Shown here: positions 1 to 8,460 of the stretch, one piece after another
Layout: every line of letters starts with the position of its first letter
How positions within the stretch are numbered: the first letter of the stretch is position 1
Source: an uncultured bacterium
GTDB lineage: Bacteria; Hydrogenedentota; Hydrogenedentia; Hydrogenedentales; Hydrogenedentaceae
NCBI GenBank assembly: GCA_937124615.1
Contig: CAKZKR010000107.1
Location: 1 to 32,055, forward strand
Direction: 5' to 3'
DNA length: 32,055 nt
The notes under the pieces: generated by a model
What the model was told of the DNA's origin: nothing
What the model saw: only the letters and a program-made list of their open reading frames with translations
The model's database searches: none
Program-made: the position numbers and the translations under genes

Positions 1-957
1 CCAGCCTGTAAGTATTAATCGAGAACGACCGAATTTGTCCGATAATCTACCGCCCGGGAAACTAAATAATACTTTTGATATATGTAATAAAACCCATGCA
101 AAAATAACTCCTAATGGTCCATAATGAAATTTTTCGCTACCATAAAATACAAGGAATAAATCCGAACTGTTTCCCAGGGCAAACACGAAGACACTTACAA
201 GGTATAAATAAAATATTTTAGGTAATGAACGAGTATTTTTGGCAGATGTAGTATCTGCTGTTGTTGCGTTGTCCGGCAATGTAGACACTTCTTTAAGAAG
301 AAAAAAAAGAACGAAAACAGCAATAATTCCTGGAATCACAGATAGAATAAAGAGTACTCGAAGTGAGAAGAGATTGGCTCGTTCCGGGGCACTTTCCATA
401 AAGGGTAGAAAATTTTCGTTGAGTAGGAAATATAGCACGATAATTGATAGAATGGGTCCTGTTACGGCCCCTAAATGGTCCATGGCTCTGTGAAAACTGA
501 ATGCGACCCCACGATGTTCTGGTGGAGTGGACATGCTTAAAAGGGCGTCTCGGGGTGAGGTGCGTATTCCTTTCCCGATACGGTCTAAAAAACGGAAAAA
601 CACTACTTGCAATCCCGTTTGAGAAAATGCCATGAAAAGCCTGCATATAGTAGAAATGAAATAGCCTAAGGTTGTCAGTGCTTTTCTGCGAGATAACCTA
701 TCACTAATATAGCCGGAAACGAGTTTCAGGAGGCTTGCGGTGCTTTCTGCAACCCCTTCCATAAGACCGATATAAATTACTGCGCTACCTGCTGGAACAA
801 GTCCTGCGATAAAAAGAGGTAGAAGTGGATAGACCATTTCTGAGGACATATCTGTAAATAGACTTGTTAGACCCAGATATAAAACATTTCCTTTCAAAAT
901 ACTTTTCCAACCTGTTTGTGGGGATGCGTTACTTTGTGAAATATTGTTTCCATTCAT
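1..957 (-). CDS. MFS transporter, N-terminal 319 residues (3' end outside window)
   Basis: An open frame runs from an ATG at 957 without a stop to base 1, so only the N-terminal part is here. The protein begins MNGNNISQSN and is strongly hydrophobic with repeated membrane segments. Major facilitator motif A appears twice, as SDRLSRRKA at about residues 85-93 and GRLSDKFGRSR near residues 303-313, marking the start of each six-helix half. Between them is DRIGKGIRTSPRDALL (about 126-141), typical of the MJ1317-like MFS group. It probably moves a small solute or drug across the inner membrane by a proton-coupled mechanism; the substrate cannot be read from sequence. The start lies 29 bases inside the 3' end of the upstream glycosidase gene, which suggests translational coupling and a shared transcript. 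Confidence 0.88.
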   Translation of the reverse strand, partial: MNGNNISQSNASPQTGWKSILKGNVLYLGLTSLFTDMSSEMVYPLLPLFIAGLVPAGSAVIYIGLMEGVAESTASLLKLVSGYISDRLSRRKALTTLGYFISTICRLFMAFSQTGLQVVFFRFLDRIGKGIRTSPRDALLSMSTPPEHRGVAFSFHRAMDHLGAVTGPILSIIVLYFLLNENFLPFMESAPERANLFSLRVLFILSVIPGIIAVFVLFFLLKEVSTLPDNATTADTTSAKNTRSLPKIFYLYLVSVFVFALGNSSDLFLVFYGSEKFHYGPLGVIFAWVLLHISKVLFSFPGGRLSDKFGRSRLILTGW

Positions 958-2818
958 TCCATTGCATGACATGTTGTGCAAATCCTTCTGTTATTGCACT
1001 ATAAGTTTGTTCTGGGATTGCAGTTAAATCCCAGACCCAATACAAATCGCCTTTATATCCCATTTGATATGCTTGTTGTAAAAACTCAATGAGTATTGTT
1101 TTGGCCTGTTCTACAGAAACATTCTGAAATACTCCATATTCTCCAACAATTACAGGCTTTTTCACAAGACCATATTCATGACATTCGTGGTTTACTTTCG
1201 ATGTATTATCCCATGGATAGATATGAATGTCAATAAAATCAAGTAAACTTTCATCCCCACCGAGGATGGAAGGTCTGGGTGGAAAACGAAAATCTTTTCC
1301 ATCAAATAACAAACCATTTGTTGGTTTTCTTCCTGCAGAATCACTTGTCCACATTCCCACAGTTACTAATGCCAGAGGGTCAACGGATTTAACCGCTTTT
1401 GTTAACTCATTTGCCCAATTAAGGATGATTATGTCATATATTTTTTGTCGTTCTTCTTGTGTGGAAACATTCCTTTTACTTCCATCAGGGAGTAATATTT
1501 CTGCTGTAAAAGAAGAAAAAGGGCCTTCGCTATTCATAAGAAACACTTCATTTTGTAAGGACCATGCTAAAACTGTAGTGAGTAAAGAAGGGTCTGTGTC
1601 TTTTATATATTGGATAAAATGTTTAATTGCAATTGCTTTCGCTTTAATAAACGACTCCCAGAAAAACTGGCAGTTATAGCCTGTTATATACGGGTCATCC
1701 CTATTGGATTGCAAATGTAAATCAGCGAGTATCTTCTCAAAATTACCATACTTCGGATACTCATCTAAAATGGGGATTACATAAATGTTATGCTCTGTGG
1801 CTTTGCGGAGGAAATCAATAAAGTTTTTCATGTAGTCTGGATTCAAGATGGTTCCATTTTTGTTCGATAGAAAACCATATTCATTTTGTGTCCCCCATGC
1901 CCAGACCCGAATAACATTTCCCCCACATTCTGCTATCTGTTTTAATACCGATTCTATTTCATTTTGATTGTATACATTGGTGTTAAAAAGTGCATGCCAT
2001 CCCGAATTACGATGTTCAAGGACTACATGATTAAATCCCCGGGGAACAAACACCTCACTTGTGTCTTCTTTTATAAAGTTTTTTTTGTCATTTTTTTCGT
2101 TCAATCGGATGCGAGGGAGGGTTCTTTTATTTTGTGGGGCTCCCATATAGGGTTTTGTTATGTTTGGCTCTGTGAATTTGTGAAATTTATTATTGTCTGT
2201 TTTTTTTAATACGAGATGGAATTCTGTAAATGTTGCAGAGCAAAATTGGGCAAAAACTGCGGGAAGTAGAGTATTTTTTGGGGCAGGAATATCTATAAAA
2301 TGCTGACCATTTATAAAAACCATGTATTGAGAATTATTCATATGAATAGATATTTTAATTTTTTCTGTGATGGGTATTGTCGAACTGTTTGTAGGAGGGT
2401 AATGATCAGAAGGATATATCTCAATACGATTGTTTTGTGTCAATCCTATTCCTAAAAATAGTTTAGGATTATTTATATCCATCGTTATCAAGGCTAATCC
2501 AGCACGGTAATTTTCATTCTTTCTTTCCCGTATCTGAATGATAGATTCCCAGATGAGAATATCCGATATCCTTTCAATTACTGGATATGCAAAAGCAAGC
2601 AAATTTCCTCGTGGGTCTAATTGTAATGTGTCCTTATCGCTTGAGGGGATATAACCCTTTGTAGCAGTCCAGAGAGGGATTAATTCTTGTGTGTGATATG
2701 ATGCTACACCCTCTTCACATGTTCCTTGTAATGAGAGCACAGAAGAGAAGATGAGGGTTAGGACAATCACCTTTTCATTACATAAGAGGTTGCTAATTAA
2801 GAAAGGGGATTTTATCAT
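929..2818 (-). CDS. Secreted GH5-like (clan GH-A) glycosidase with N-terminal LamG-like domain
   Basis: 629 residues. Residues 1-35 look like an export signal (hydrophobic VIVLTLIFSSVLSL). Residues about 45-205 form a beta-rich, LamG/concanavalin-like module, probably carbohydrate binding. From about 255 comes a TIM-barrel resembling GH5 mannanases and cellulases: PRGFNHVV, GGNVIRVWAWG, then WSLQNE with the presumed acid/base Glu424, DIHIYPW, and VGEYG with the presumed nucleophile Glu560, followed by YWVWDLT. These two Glu positions are what clan GH-A enzymes use for retaining hydrolysis of beta-glycosidic bonds. The substrate (mannan, glucan or another beta-glycan) is inference only. No good Shine-Dalgarno sequence precedes the ATG at 2818, so the start is less certain than the fold. 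It overlaps the downstream MFS gene by 29 bases, fitting hydrolysis followed by uptake. Confidence 0.82.
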   Translation of the reverse strand: MIKSPFLISNLLCNEKVIVLTLIFSSVLSLQGTCEEGVASYHTQELIPLWTATKGYIPSSDKDTLQLDPRGNLLAFAYPVIERISDILIWESIIQIRERKNENYRAGLALITMDINNPKLFLGIGLTQNNRIEIYPSDHYPPTNSSTIPITEKIKISIHMNNSQYMVFINGQHFIDIPAPKNTLLPAVFAQFCSATFTEFHLVLKKTDNNKFHKFTEPNITKPYMGAPQNKRTLPRIRLNEKNDKKNFIKEDTSEVFVPRGFNHVVLEHRNSGWHALFNTNVYNQNEIESVLKQIAECGGNVIRVWAWGTQNEYGFLSNKNGTILNPDYMKNFIDFLRKATEHNIYVIPILDEYPKYGNFEKILADLHLQSNRDDPYITGYNCQFFWESFIKAKAIAIKHFIQYIKDTDPSLLTTVLAWSLQNEVFLMNSEGPFSSFTAEILLPDGSKRNVSTQEERQKIYDIIILNWANELTKAVKSVDPLALVTVGMWTSDSAGRKPTNGLLFDGKDFRFPPRPSILGGDESLLDFIDIHIYPWDNTSKVNHECHEYGLVKKPVIVGEYGVFQNVSVEQAKTILIEFLQQAYQMGYKGDLYWVWDLTAIPEQTYSAITEGFAQHVMQWNEWKQYFTK

Positions 2819-2869
2819 GAGTATTTTTTGTAAACTATAAAGAAGTTCGTAGATTATAGCAAGGATTGT

Positions 2870-4168
2870 TCAGGGGGAGCGAAGGAGTTTGACAGCTTGT
2901 TGAAAAAAGATGGATCGAAGGGGTTTTATGGCAAGTAACGCTTTTCCCGGGGAGGTCTTTTCAAGCAAGGACAAAATACGGGCAAATGCACGATGTGAAA
3001 ACTTTTCGGGGCATTCTAAAATTAAATCGGAAAGGGTTCCTCTTTCGATGGCTCTTTGTATCATTCGGTCGAATGCTGTTTCGGGGGGAAGTATCCGTTG
3101 GGGTCGAGTTTTCATCGTTATTGCCTTCGACTTACAAGCAGTCGCACATACGCCACAGCCTAAACATAATGTTTCATCTAACTTTGCAGTAGTAAGAACG
3201 GTGTTTTCTTTCCCCGCCACGGTTTTCTCTACTTCAATGGCATTTACAGGGCACATGCGGGAACATGTTCCACAACCTTTGCATTTTTCAGGGTCAACAT
3301 GCATTATCCAATTGGATGTTTTAATTGCATGTTTTAGATTGTAGGTGCGCACGGCATTCAGTAAAGAACAACAGCAGGAACAGCAATTGCATAGATAAGT
3401 AACCTGTTGCTGAACATTATCACCAATCTGGACTAATTGCTGAGACTTGCATTCTTCTACAATTTTGAGGGCCTCATTTTTTGTTATTTTTTTTGAGATC
3501 TGCATTTGTAACATAGCATCCGCACCGCCATTGACAGAAATACAAGTCTCTAAAGGGGCAGAGCATGCTTTTCCGAGATGATGATTGTTATGTCGGCAGG
3601 CACAAAGACCTAAACTAAGATTGGTAGATGTTTCTATGATTTTAGAAACGCGTTCCCAATCTAATATTTCTGTGTTATCCCTTTCTGATTGAGCGGAAGG
3701 AAGGGTTTCTTCTCGGACAAAGGTACGAGCAAATGAAAATTCAGTATCAAAGGAACTGTATATAAATTCTTTATTTTTTTTGAGATATTCATCGAAGAGT
3801 TGGGCTAATTCGGTTATGTGCCTATTATCGCGGACTCGCATCATAATAAATTCGAAAACACCCCCTAAAACAGGTGCTAAAGCAAAGAATCGCTCTTCTC
3901 CTTTTTTTACATCAACAACAAGCCCACGGAGGGCTAAATCTGAAAGTTTATCCTCTAATGCATTCGATTCCATGTTAATCTTTTTTGCGAGTTTTGATAG
4001 AGACATAGGGCGTGTGGGTAATTGTCGAGCAAGTTGGGCTTCTTCCGGAGTAAAAAGAATCTTGAGTATTTCCGTCAAGGCCGGGGAGGGAGGAGCACTG
4101 GTTATAAAATGGTCCATTTGTTGTTGTAACAGCCGATATTCTCGTTCTGGGTTGACAATATGACCCAT
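2870..4168 (-). CDS. Winged-helix plus 4Fe-4S ferredoxin-domain protein, very cysteine-rich
   Basis: 432 residues. Residues about 30-100 look like a winged-helix fold (LSKLAKKINMESNALEDKL, then LRGLVVDV), often a DNA- or partner-binding module. Residues 189-209 carry CACRHNNHHLGKACSAPLETC, a Cys/His cluster. Residues 260-267 are CNCCSCCC, six cysteines in eight positions. Two classical ferredoxin motifs follow: C296-x2-C299-x2-C302-x3-C306-P and C335-x2-C338-x2-C341-x3-C345, enough for two [4Fe-4S] clusters. No signal peptide or membrane segment is evident. Proteins of this layout are usually annotated only as 4Fe-4S binding protein; a redox-responsive regulator or electron carrier is a reasonable guess. 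The start is supported by GGAG eight bases upstream of ATG. The C-terminal 70 residues are basic and have no recognised motif. Confidence 0.85.
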   Translation of the reverse strand: MGHIVNPEREYRLLQQQMDHFITSAPPSPALTEILKILFTPEEAQLARQLPTRPMSLSKLAKKINMESNALEDKLSDLALRGLVVDVKKGEERFFALAPVLGGVFEFIMMRVRDNRHITELAQLFDEYLKKNKEFIYSSFDTEFSFARTFVREETLPSAQSERDNTEILDWERVSKIIETSTNLSLGLCACRHNNHHLGKACSAPLETCISVNGGADAMLQMQISKKITKNEALKIVEECKSQQLVQIGDNVQQQVTYLCNCCSCCCSLLNAVRTYNLKHAIKTSNWIMHVDPEKCKGCGTCSRMCPVNAIEVEKTVAGKENTVLTTAKLDETLCLGCGVCATACKSKAITMKTRPQRILPPETAFDRMIQRAIERGTLSDLILECPEKFSHRAFARILSLLEKTSPGKALLAIKPLRSIFFQQAVKLLRSP

Positions 4169-4366
4169 GTCTCATCTCCAAAAAATAGGTATTATTTCAC
4201 TAATTATAACCTATCCTTGCTTTATAATAACACTCTTTCTTTATAGAAATTATAGCCTGCTATAAAAAGCAGTTATATATATATCGGATAGGTTTCTGGT
4301 TCTGTTTTTATGCTTTTGGAAAAAAATGTAATAAGAGGAAAACATTCCATGTATATTGATTTTCTT
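4169..4366. other. 198-base AT-rich gap between two minus-strand genes
   Basis: No gene found. Reading the minus strand there is a TATAAT at 4203-4208, about 35 bases before the Fe-S protein start, which could be its -10 element; the matching -35 is poor. A small dyad, CTGCT and AGCAG at 4257-4272 around ATAAAA, lacks a following T-run and is not a convincing terminator. Confidence 0.4.
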
Positions 4367-6403
4367 TTACCTTAGGTATTCCATAAGAGTAGAAGGGGAT
4401 ATGGGAATTTCTTTTACACAGCGGAAACCTATGAGAGGGGAGCGTGTTTCTGGGTCTGCCTGTCGCTCTTTGTTAAGGGGGGTTTGAAGCGAGGAGAAGT
4501 CTCCTCCCATAATAAGACGAGGACAAGTTATATCTTCTTGGTGGCAGTTAGAATGGGCCGGGGTGCTTGTCCATTCGGAAACGTTTCCTAACATGTCAAA
4601 ACAACCCATAGGACTTCGGTCATCGGGATAGGATTGGATGGGTAATGGAGTGTTATTAACTCCGCCTACATTTGTAGAGTTTTCTTTCCAGATATCGCCC
4701 CATGGATACATTGTTTTTCTGTCTCCTTGCCCTGCTCGTAGCCATTGCCAAACTGTTGGTAGGTTTTTATTGTAATAACTGGCATAGGCAAGGGCATCGT
4801 AATAATTGACCATCGTAACGGGAAGTCGATTTTGTGCGTCAGCGTTCGTTTCTAAACCGGAAGAAGGTGGAAGTTCCCATGTAATAGAACTGGATGTGCA
4901 GAAGTTTTTGTATTTCTCATATGTTACCTCGTTGATGTCTATAAAGAAAGCAGGAACAAGATACTGTTGATTGTTCCATGTCGCGTATCCTTCGGGGACG
5001 AGTATCATCCCTTCATGTTCACAGAAAATGGCTGAAAGGTAACGAGCACATGAGAATAGCAAATCTAGAGGGACGGTTTCTCTTGCATTTACTTTTGCTC
5101 TTACCTGATTGAGTAAGGGTTCGCTCCAACTTAAATACTGTTGCGCCTCGTTATCTGTTGAGGCTCTTTCTTTTGCCTTTTCTGCAACACGAAATAGAAT
5201 TCGAATATAAGTATCGACTGTTGAGGCCTGGTTATCGTTCAAGACGACAGTATTTCCCCCCGGGTTTACTGTCTGAGCAAATAATTGGTCACGATATTGT
5301 TCTGCGAAGAATAATCCTGCGGAGGATAGTAATAAAACCATTGTAATCAAGGACCAGCCAATAACTTGTGGAGTTAGTAGGGTTTTCCATTTGCTTATTC
5401 TTTTTGTAGGATGGGAAATAGAAATTTCATCTCCAGAGAGCACAAGATTTTTTAATGGTTCTATTGCTTTCCGCAATTCAGAGGAGCTCTGAAATCGGTC
5501 TTTTGGATCAGTTTGAATACATCGCTCTACAATTTTGTCCAATTCGGGCGGAAGTTCTTTTACAAGTTCGGATGCTGGTTTTGGGATACCCGTTGGGATC
5601 TGTCCTGTTAGTATTTCATATAGCATAATTCCACAACTGTAAATATCAGAACGGGCATCTACATCCCGGCTGTTTCGCACTTGTTCTGGTGGCATGTAGA
5701 AAGGAGTCCCCATAACGACAGAGACGCCTGTTAATCGGGTGTCCGCCATTAATTTTGAAATACCAAAGTCCATCAATTTTACGGTGTTCTGAGAAGTAAC
5801 CATTACATTTTCAGGTTTAATATCCCGGTGAACAGTGAATTGGTGGGCATATTCTAAAGCAGAACATAGTTGGTCAAAGTAAGTCAATACCTGTTTCAAT
5901 GGAAGACGCTGTCCCGGTAACATACTTTCCAGAATACCCCGCAATGATTTACCTTCGATGTATTCCATGGATATATACAGAATATTCCCCGCAATTCCAA
6001 TATCATGAACACGCACAATATTGGGATGGGACAATTTTCGTGCAATTCGTGCTTCGTTTAGAAAACGGTCAACGATCATAGGGTCTTTAGCGAACTGGGG
6101 CAGTAACAATTTCAGGGCTACTTCTTCTCTCAGGGTGTTGTCAAATACTTTGTAAATACTACCCATACCCCCCCTACCAATCAGTTTTACAACAGTGTAT
6201 CGTTTTCCAAAGATTTCTCCGCGATGGAGGGTGCCCTGCTGAAAGTTTGGTGTTTGTTGTTCATGCGGTGGCCGTTCTGCCTTTTTTGTTTCCGCAGTAA
6301 GGGGACTGATTTTTATTGCAGGCAAGGGGATATTGCACTTCTGGCACTGTGTTACGCCTTCCGGATTGATATGGTTACATTTTGAACATTTTACCTGTGC
6401 CAT
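4367..6403 (-). CDS. Transmembrane Ser/Thr protein kinase with zinc ribbon and C-terminal FGE-sulfatase domain
   Basis: 678 residues in four parts. A zinc ribbon (C6, C9, C20, C23) opens the protein. A Hanks-type kinase follows at about 68-315: glycine loop GRGGMG, Lys98 in VALK, catalytic HRDIKPENV (192-200), DFG at 212-214 and the PPE of the activation segment near 238-240, so all key catalytic residues are present. One membrane helix lies at about 346-367. Residues about 465-665 are an FGE-sulfatase (SUMF1-like) domain, with MILVPEGYATWNN, FFIDINEVTYEKYKNF, YPWGDIW, GNVSEWT and GFRCVK. By topology the kinase is cytoplasmic and the FGE-like domain is outside, so it may sense a ligand rather than modify sulfatases; that is inference. 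Start supported by AAGGTGG just before ATG. Confidence 0.9.
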   Translation of the reverse strand: MAQVKCSKCNHINPEGVTQCQKCNIPLPAIKISPLTAETKKAERPPHEQQTPNFQQGTLHRGEIFGKRYTVVKLIGRGGMGSIYKVFDNTLREEVALKLLLPQFAKDPMIVDRFLNEARIARKLSHPNIVRVHDIGIAGNILYISMEYIEGKSLRGILESMLPGQRLPLKQVLTYFDQLCSALEYAHQFTVHRDIKPENVMVTSQNTVKLMDFGISKLMADTRLTGVSVVMGTPFYMPPEQVRNSRDVDARSDIYSCGIMLYEILTGQIPTGIPKPASELVKELPPELDKIVERCIQTDPKDRFQSSSELRKAIEPLKNLVLSGDEISISHPTKRISKWKTLLTPQVIGWSLITMVLLLSSAGLFFAEQYRDQLFAQTVNPGGNTVVLNDNQASTVDTYIRILFRVAEKAKERASTDNEAQQYLSWSEPLLNQVRAKVNARETVPLDLLFSCARYLSAIFCEHEGMILVPEGYATWNNQQYLVPAFFIDINEVTYEKYKNFCTSSSITWELPPSSGLETNADAQNRLPVTMVNYYDALAYASYYNKNLPTVWQWLRAGQGDRKTMYPWGDIWKENSTNVGGVNNTPLPIQSYPDDRSPMGCFDMLGNVSEWTSTPAHSNCHQEDITCPRLIMGGDFSSLQTPLNKERQADPETRSPLIGFRCVKEIPISPSTLMEYLR

Positions 6404-6440
6404 GAACCACCTTTTGTTTTATAAATATTATTCCATGTTT

Positions 6441-6469
6441 ATTATACATTGAACAGAATGAAGTATGAA
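6441..6469 (-). promoter_or_regulatory. Candidate sigma-70-type promoter for the kinase-FGE gene
   Basis: On the minus strand TTCATA (6464-6469) is separated by 17 bases from a perfect TATAAT (6441-6446). Transcription would start near 6434, leaving about a 30-base leader before the ATG at 6403. The -10 is perfect, the -35 matches four of six positions. Confidence 0.5.
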
Positions 6470-6545
6470 AATTTTTCTGAAAAATAAATTTATTCTTTTT
6501 CCGTTTTTCAGATGTAATGATTTTCCTATTTGTTTGGGGGTGTGT

Positions 6546-8393
6546 TCAGTAAGAAGGATTACACTGTGTTTGTATTTTTACCAGTTCAAAAAAAGTGTAT
6601 GGGTCAACAAAAGCCACATCAGATGTTTTTTGGTGGGTCCGTTCCATTACCGTTTTATGCCATGAAGGCGATTTTAAGATGGTTCGTATGAATCGGAACG
6701 AAGGTAAAGGTTGTCGGCTATATCCCGCTATTATTTCAGATGATTTTTCCGGGGGTTCCATTAAGTCTATACCCATGCGGACATACGGCAATTTCTTTTC
6801 ATAACAACCCATAACCGAAATTTTCTGTGCTGTGATTCCATCAGGTGAAAACTTTGAATATGCTTCAAAACCGTCTCTATCCAGTCCGGGAGCATACCCA
6901 TCAATGATGAAACCAGTAATGGATAGGTCAAATCGTTTGCTATAAAACAAATTATGTTCGACCCATGCCTCCCAGCCCGCAGGAATATCCGGTTCGCGAT
7001 TTGCTTGAATGAGCATTCCCGGGTTTAAATATCCTGCGCCACAATCTCCATACACAAACCAATCTTTGGGTGTAGCATGGGTTCGGACATAATCAAATAC
7101 ATGTGGAACCCGGCGGGATAAGTTCGGGTTAAAGGGCCATATACAGGTGATTTCCCCATGAGCGGGGTCTGTCCACCATTCAGGTACCATTTGATTTAGC
7201 CATGCGGACGAGTCAAAGTCCCCCATATAAAAACATAGATATACCTTTGGAGCAACCTTCCCGTCAGGGCTTATATATCCTCGCTGTTTCAAATCGTTTA
7301 TCGTAGGTCTTTTATTCTGCGGATAGAACGATTTCAATGGATAATGCTGGTAGAACGAGGCATTGGCAATGCCTGCAAGCCCTAACGCATCCGCATCTAA
7401 CATCCCGTTGTATGCGGATACCATTTTTACAAATTCCCATTCTGTCGGCACTCCCTCATGCTTATTCCCCATCCCTGCTTCTTTGGTATATTTCCATATC
7501 CAGGGGGTGAATCCACCTATCTGATAAATCATTCCTTTTGCATTTTTGTGCATACTTAATAAAAGTTCACGGAGTACTTTTCGGTCTATTCCAGCGGGTT
7601 GTTGAGGTTCATCATTAGCAGGTTCATCTTCCCAGATACCCAAATCAAAAAAGAAGGCCCTCCGTGCAATAAAAAAATCATGGTTCATAATGGTTGAATT
7701 AGGAAAAGATGCAGATGTTGGCTTTTGAAACCAGAATGCATCGATATAATAGGCTAAAAATTCTGGACTGCAAAGGCCGGTATCTAAAAATTGTTCCTTA
7801 GCCCAAAGGTATGTTCGTGCCTTCAAACTTGCAGATGCCAGTTCTGCATAATTACCCGGGTTTATTTCAGGAAGAATGTCCAGTGTCTTTTTATCAATGA
7901 GCCAGCGCAAGTTTTTTGTAAAGGGTAGATTTGTTGAAAGGATTTTCTGAAATACACTTTCTGTGGAAGGGTCATACCTTAAACAGATGCGGTTTTCCAG
8001 TCCCGAAATCGTGCTTGCAAGATTAGAAGAAGGTTGTGCCTTTTCCGAATAAACGACCGCACCAAAAATGAAAGAGGAGAAAATCTCTATTAATGTTGTC
8101 CAGTCGTTTACCTGTTTTACTTCGCTATGTTCTAACCATCCGTCCGGTTGACAAAACTTATTCCACCAGAAGTCATCTGTATTCTTCATGAATCGGACAA
8201 ATAAACGAGGTTCTGCACGATTAACAATTCCTTGTAAAGATGAAAGTAAATGCCCTATATCCCATACCTCTTTTGCATAACTTTCGACTTTCAAATCCCT
8301 TTCATTTGCCCAGGAAAAATCATAGTAATAAATAACTTCTGGTGTTCCGTAGAAGAAAAATATCCCCACAATTGAAAGTAGCGATACCATCAT
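6546..8393 (-). CDS. GxGYxYP-family putative glycoside hydrolase
   Basis: 615 residues from the ATG at 8393; a TTG two codons upstream also opens the frame but has no better ribosome site. The N-terminus (MMVSLLSIVGIFFFYG) looks like a signal peptide or membrane anchor. The first half contains IGHLLSSLQGIVNRAEPRLFV, the usual opening of the GxGYxYP N-terminal domain. The C-terminal domain has VYLCFYMGDFDSSAW, then the family motif in the form GDCGAGYLNPG near residue 450. The name-giving second Tyr is Asn here (GAGYLNP). The family is known mainly from genomes of glycan-degrading bacteria; the reaction is not established. It follows the HEAT-DUF1080 gene by 67 bases in the same direction and may share its transcript. 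Confidence 0.82.
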   Translation of the reverse strand: MMVSLLSIVGIFFFYGTPEVIYYYDFSWANERDLKVESYAKEVWDIGHLLSSLQGIVNRAEPRLFVRFMKNTDDFWWNKFCQPDGWLEHSEVKQVNDWTTLIEIFSSFIFGAVVYSEKAQPSSNLASTISGLENRICLRYDPSTESVFQKILSTNLPFTKNLRWLIDKKTLDILPEINPGNYAELASASLKARTYLWAKEQFLDTGLCSPEFLAYYIDAFWFQKPTSASFPNSTIMNHDFFIARRAFFFDLGIWEDEPANDEPQQPAGIDRKVLRELLLSMHKNAKGMIYQIGGFTPWIWKYTKEAGMGNKHEGVPTEWEFVKMVSAYNGMLDADALGLAGIANASFYQHYPLKSFYPQNKRPTINDLKQRGYISPDGKVAPKVYLCFYMGDFDSSAWLNQMVPEWWTDPAHGEITCIWPFNPNLSRRVPHVFDYVRTHATPKDWFVYGDCGAGYLNPGMLIQANREPDIPAGWEAWVEHNLFYSKRFDLSITGFIIDGYAPGLDRDGFEAYSKFSPDGITAQKISVMGCYEKKLPYVRMGIDLMEPPEKSSEIIAGYSRQPLPSFRFIRTILKSPSWHKTVMERTHQKTSDVAFVDPYTFFELVKIQTQCNPSY

Positions 8394-8460
8394 ATACAAT
8401 ACCTATAATTTTATATATTGTTAAATTTTGTTTGTTATTATTTTTGTTTCTGTATTGCTG

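Noticed and set aside
293-646. 117-residue minus-strand frame in the left edge region
   Set aside because: It is in another frame of the MFS transporter gene, whose own frame continues open to the window edge and shows MFS motifs.
4257-4272. Terminator after the kinase gene
   Set aside because: The stem is only five pairs and has no T-run after it in the minus-strand direction.
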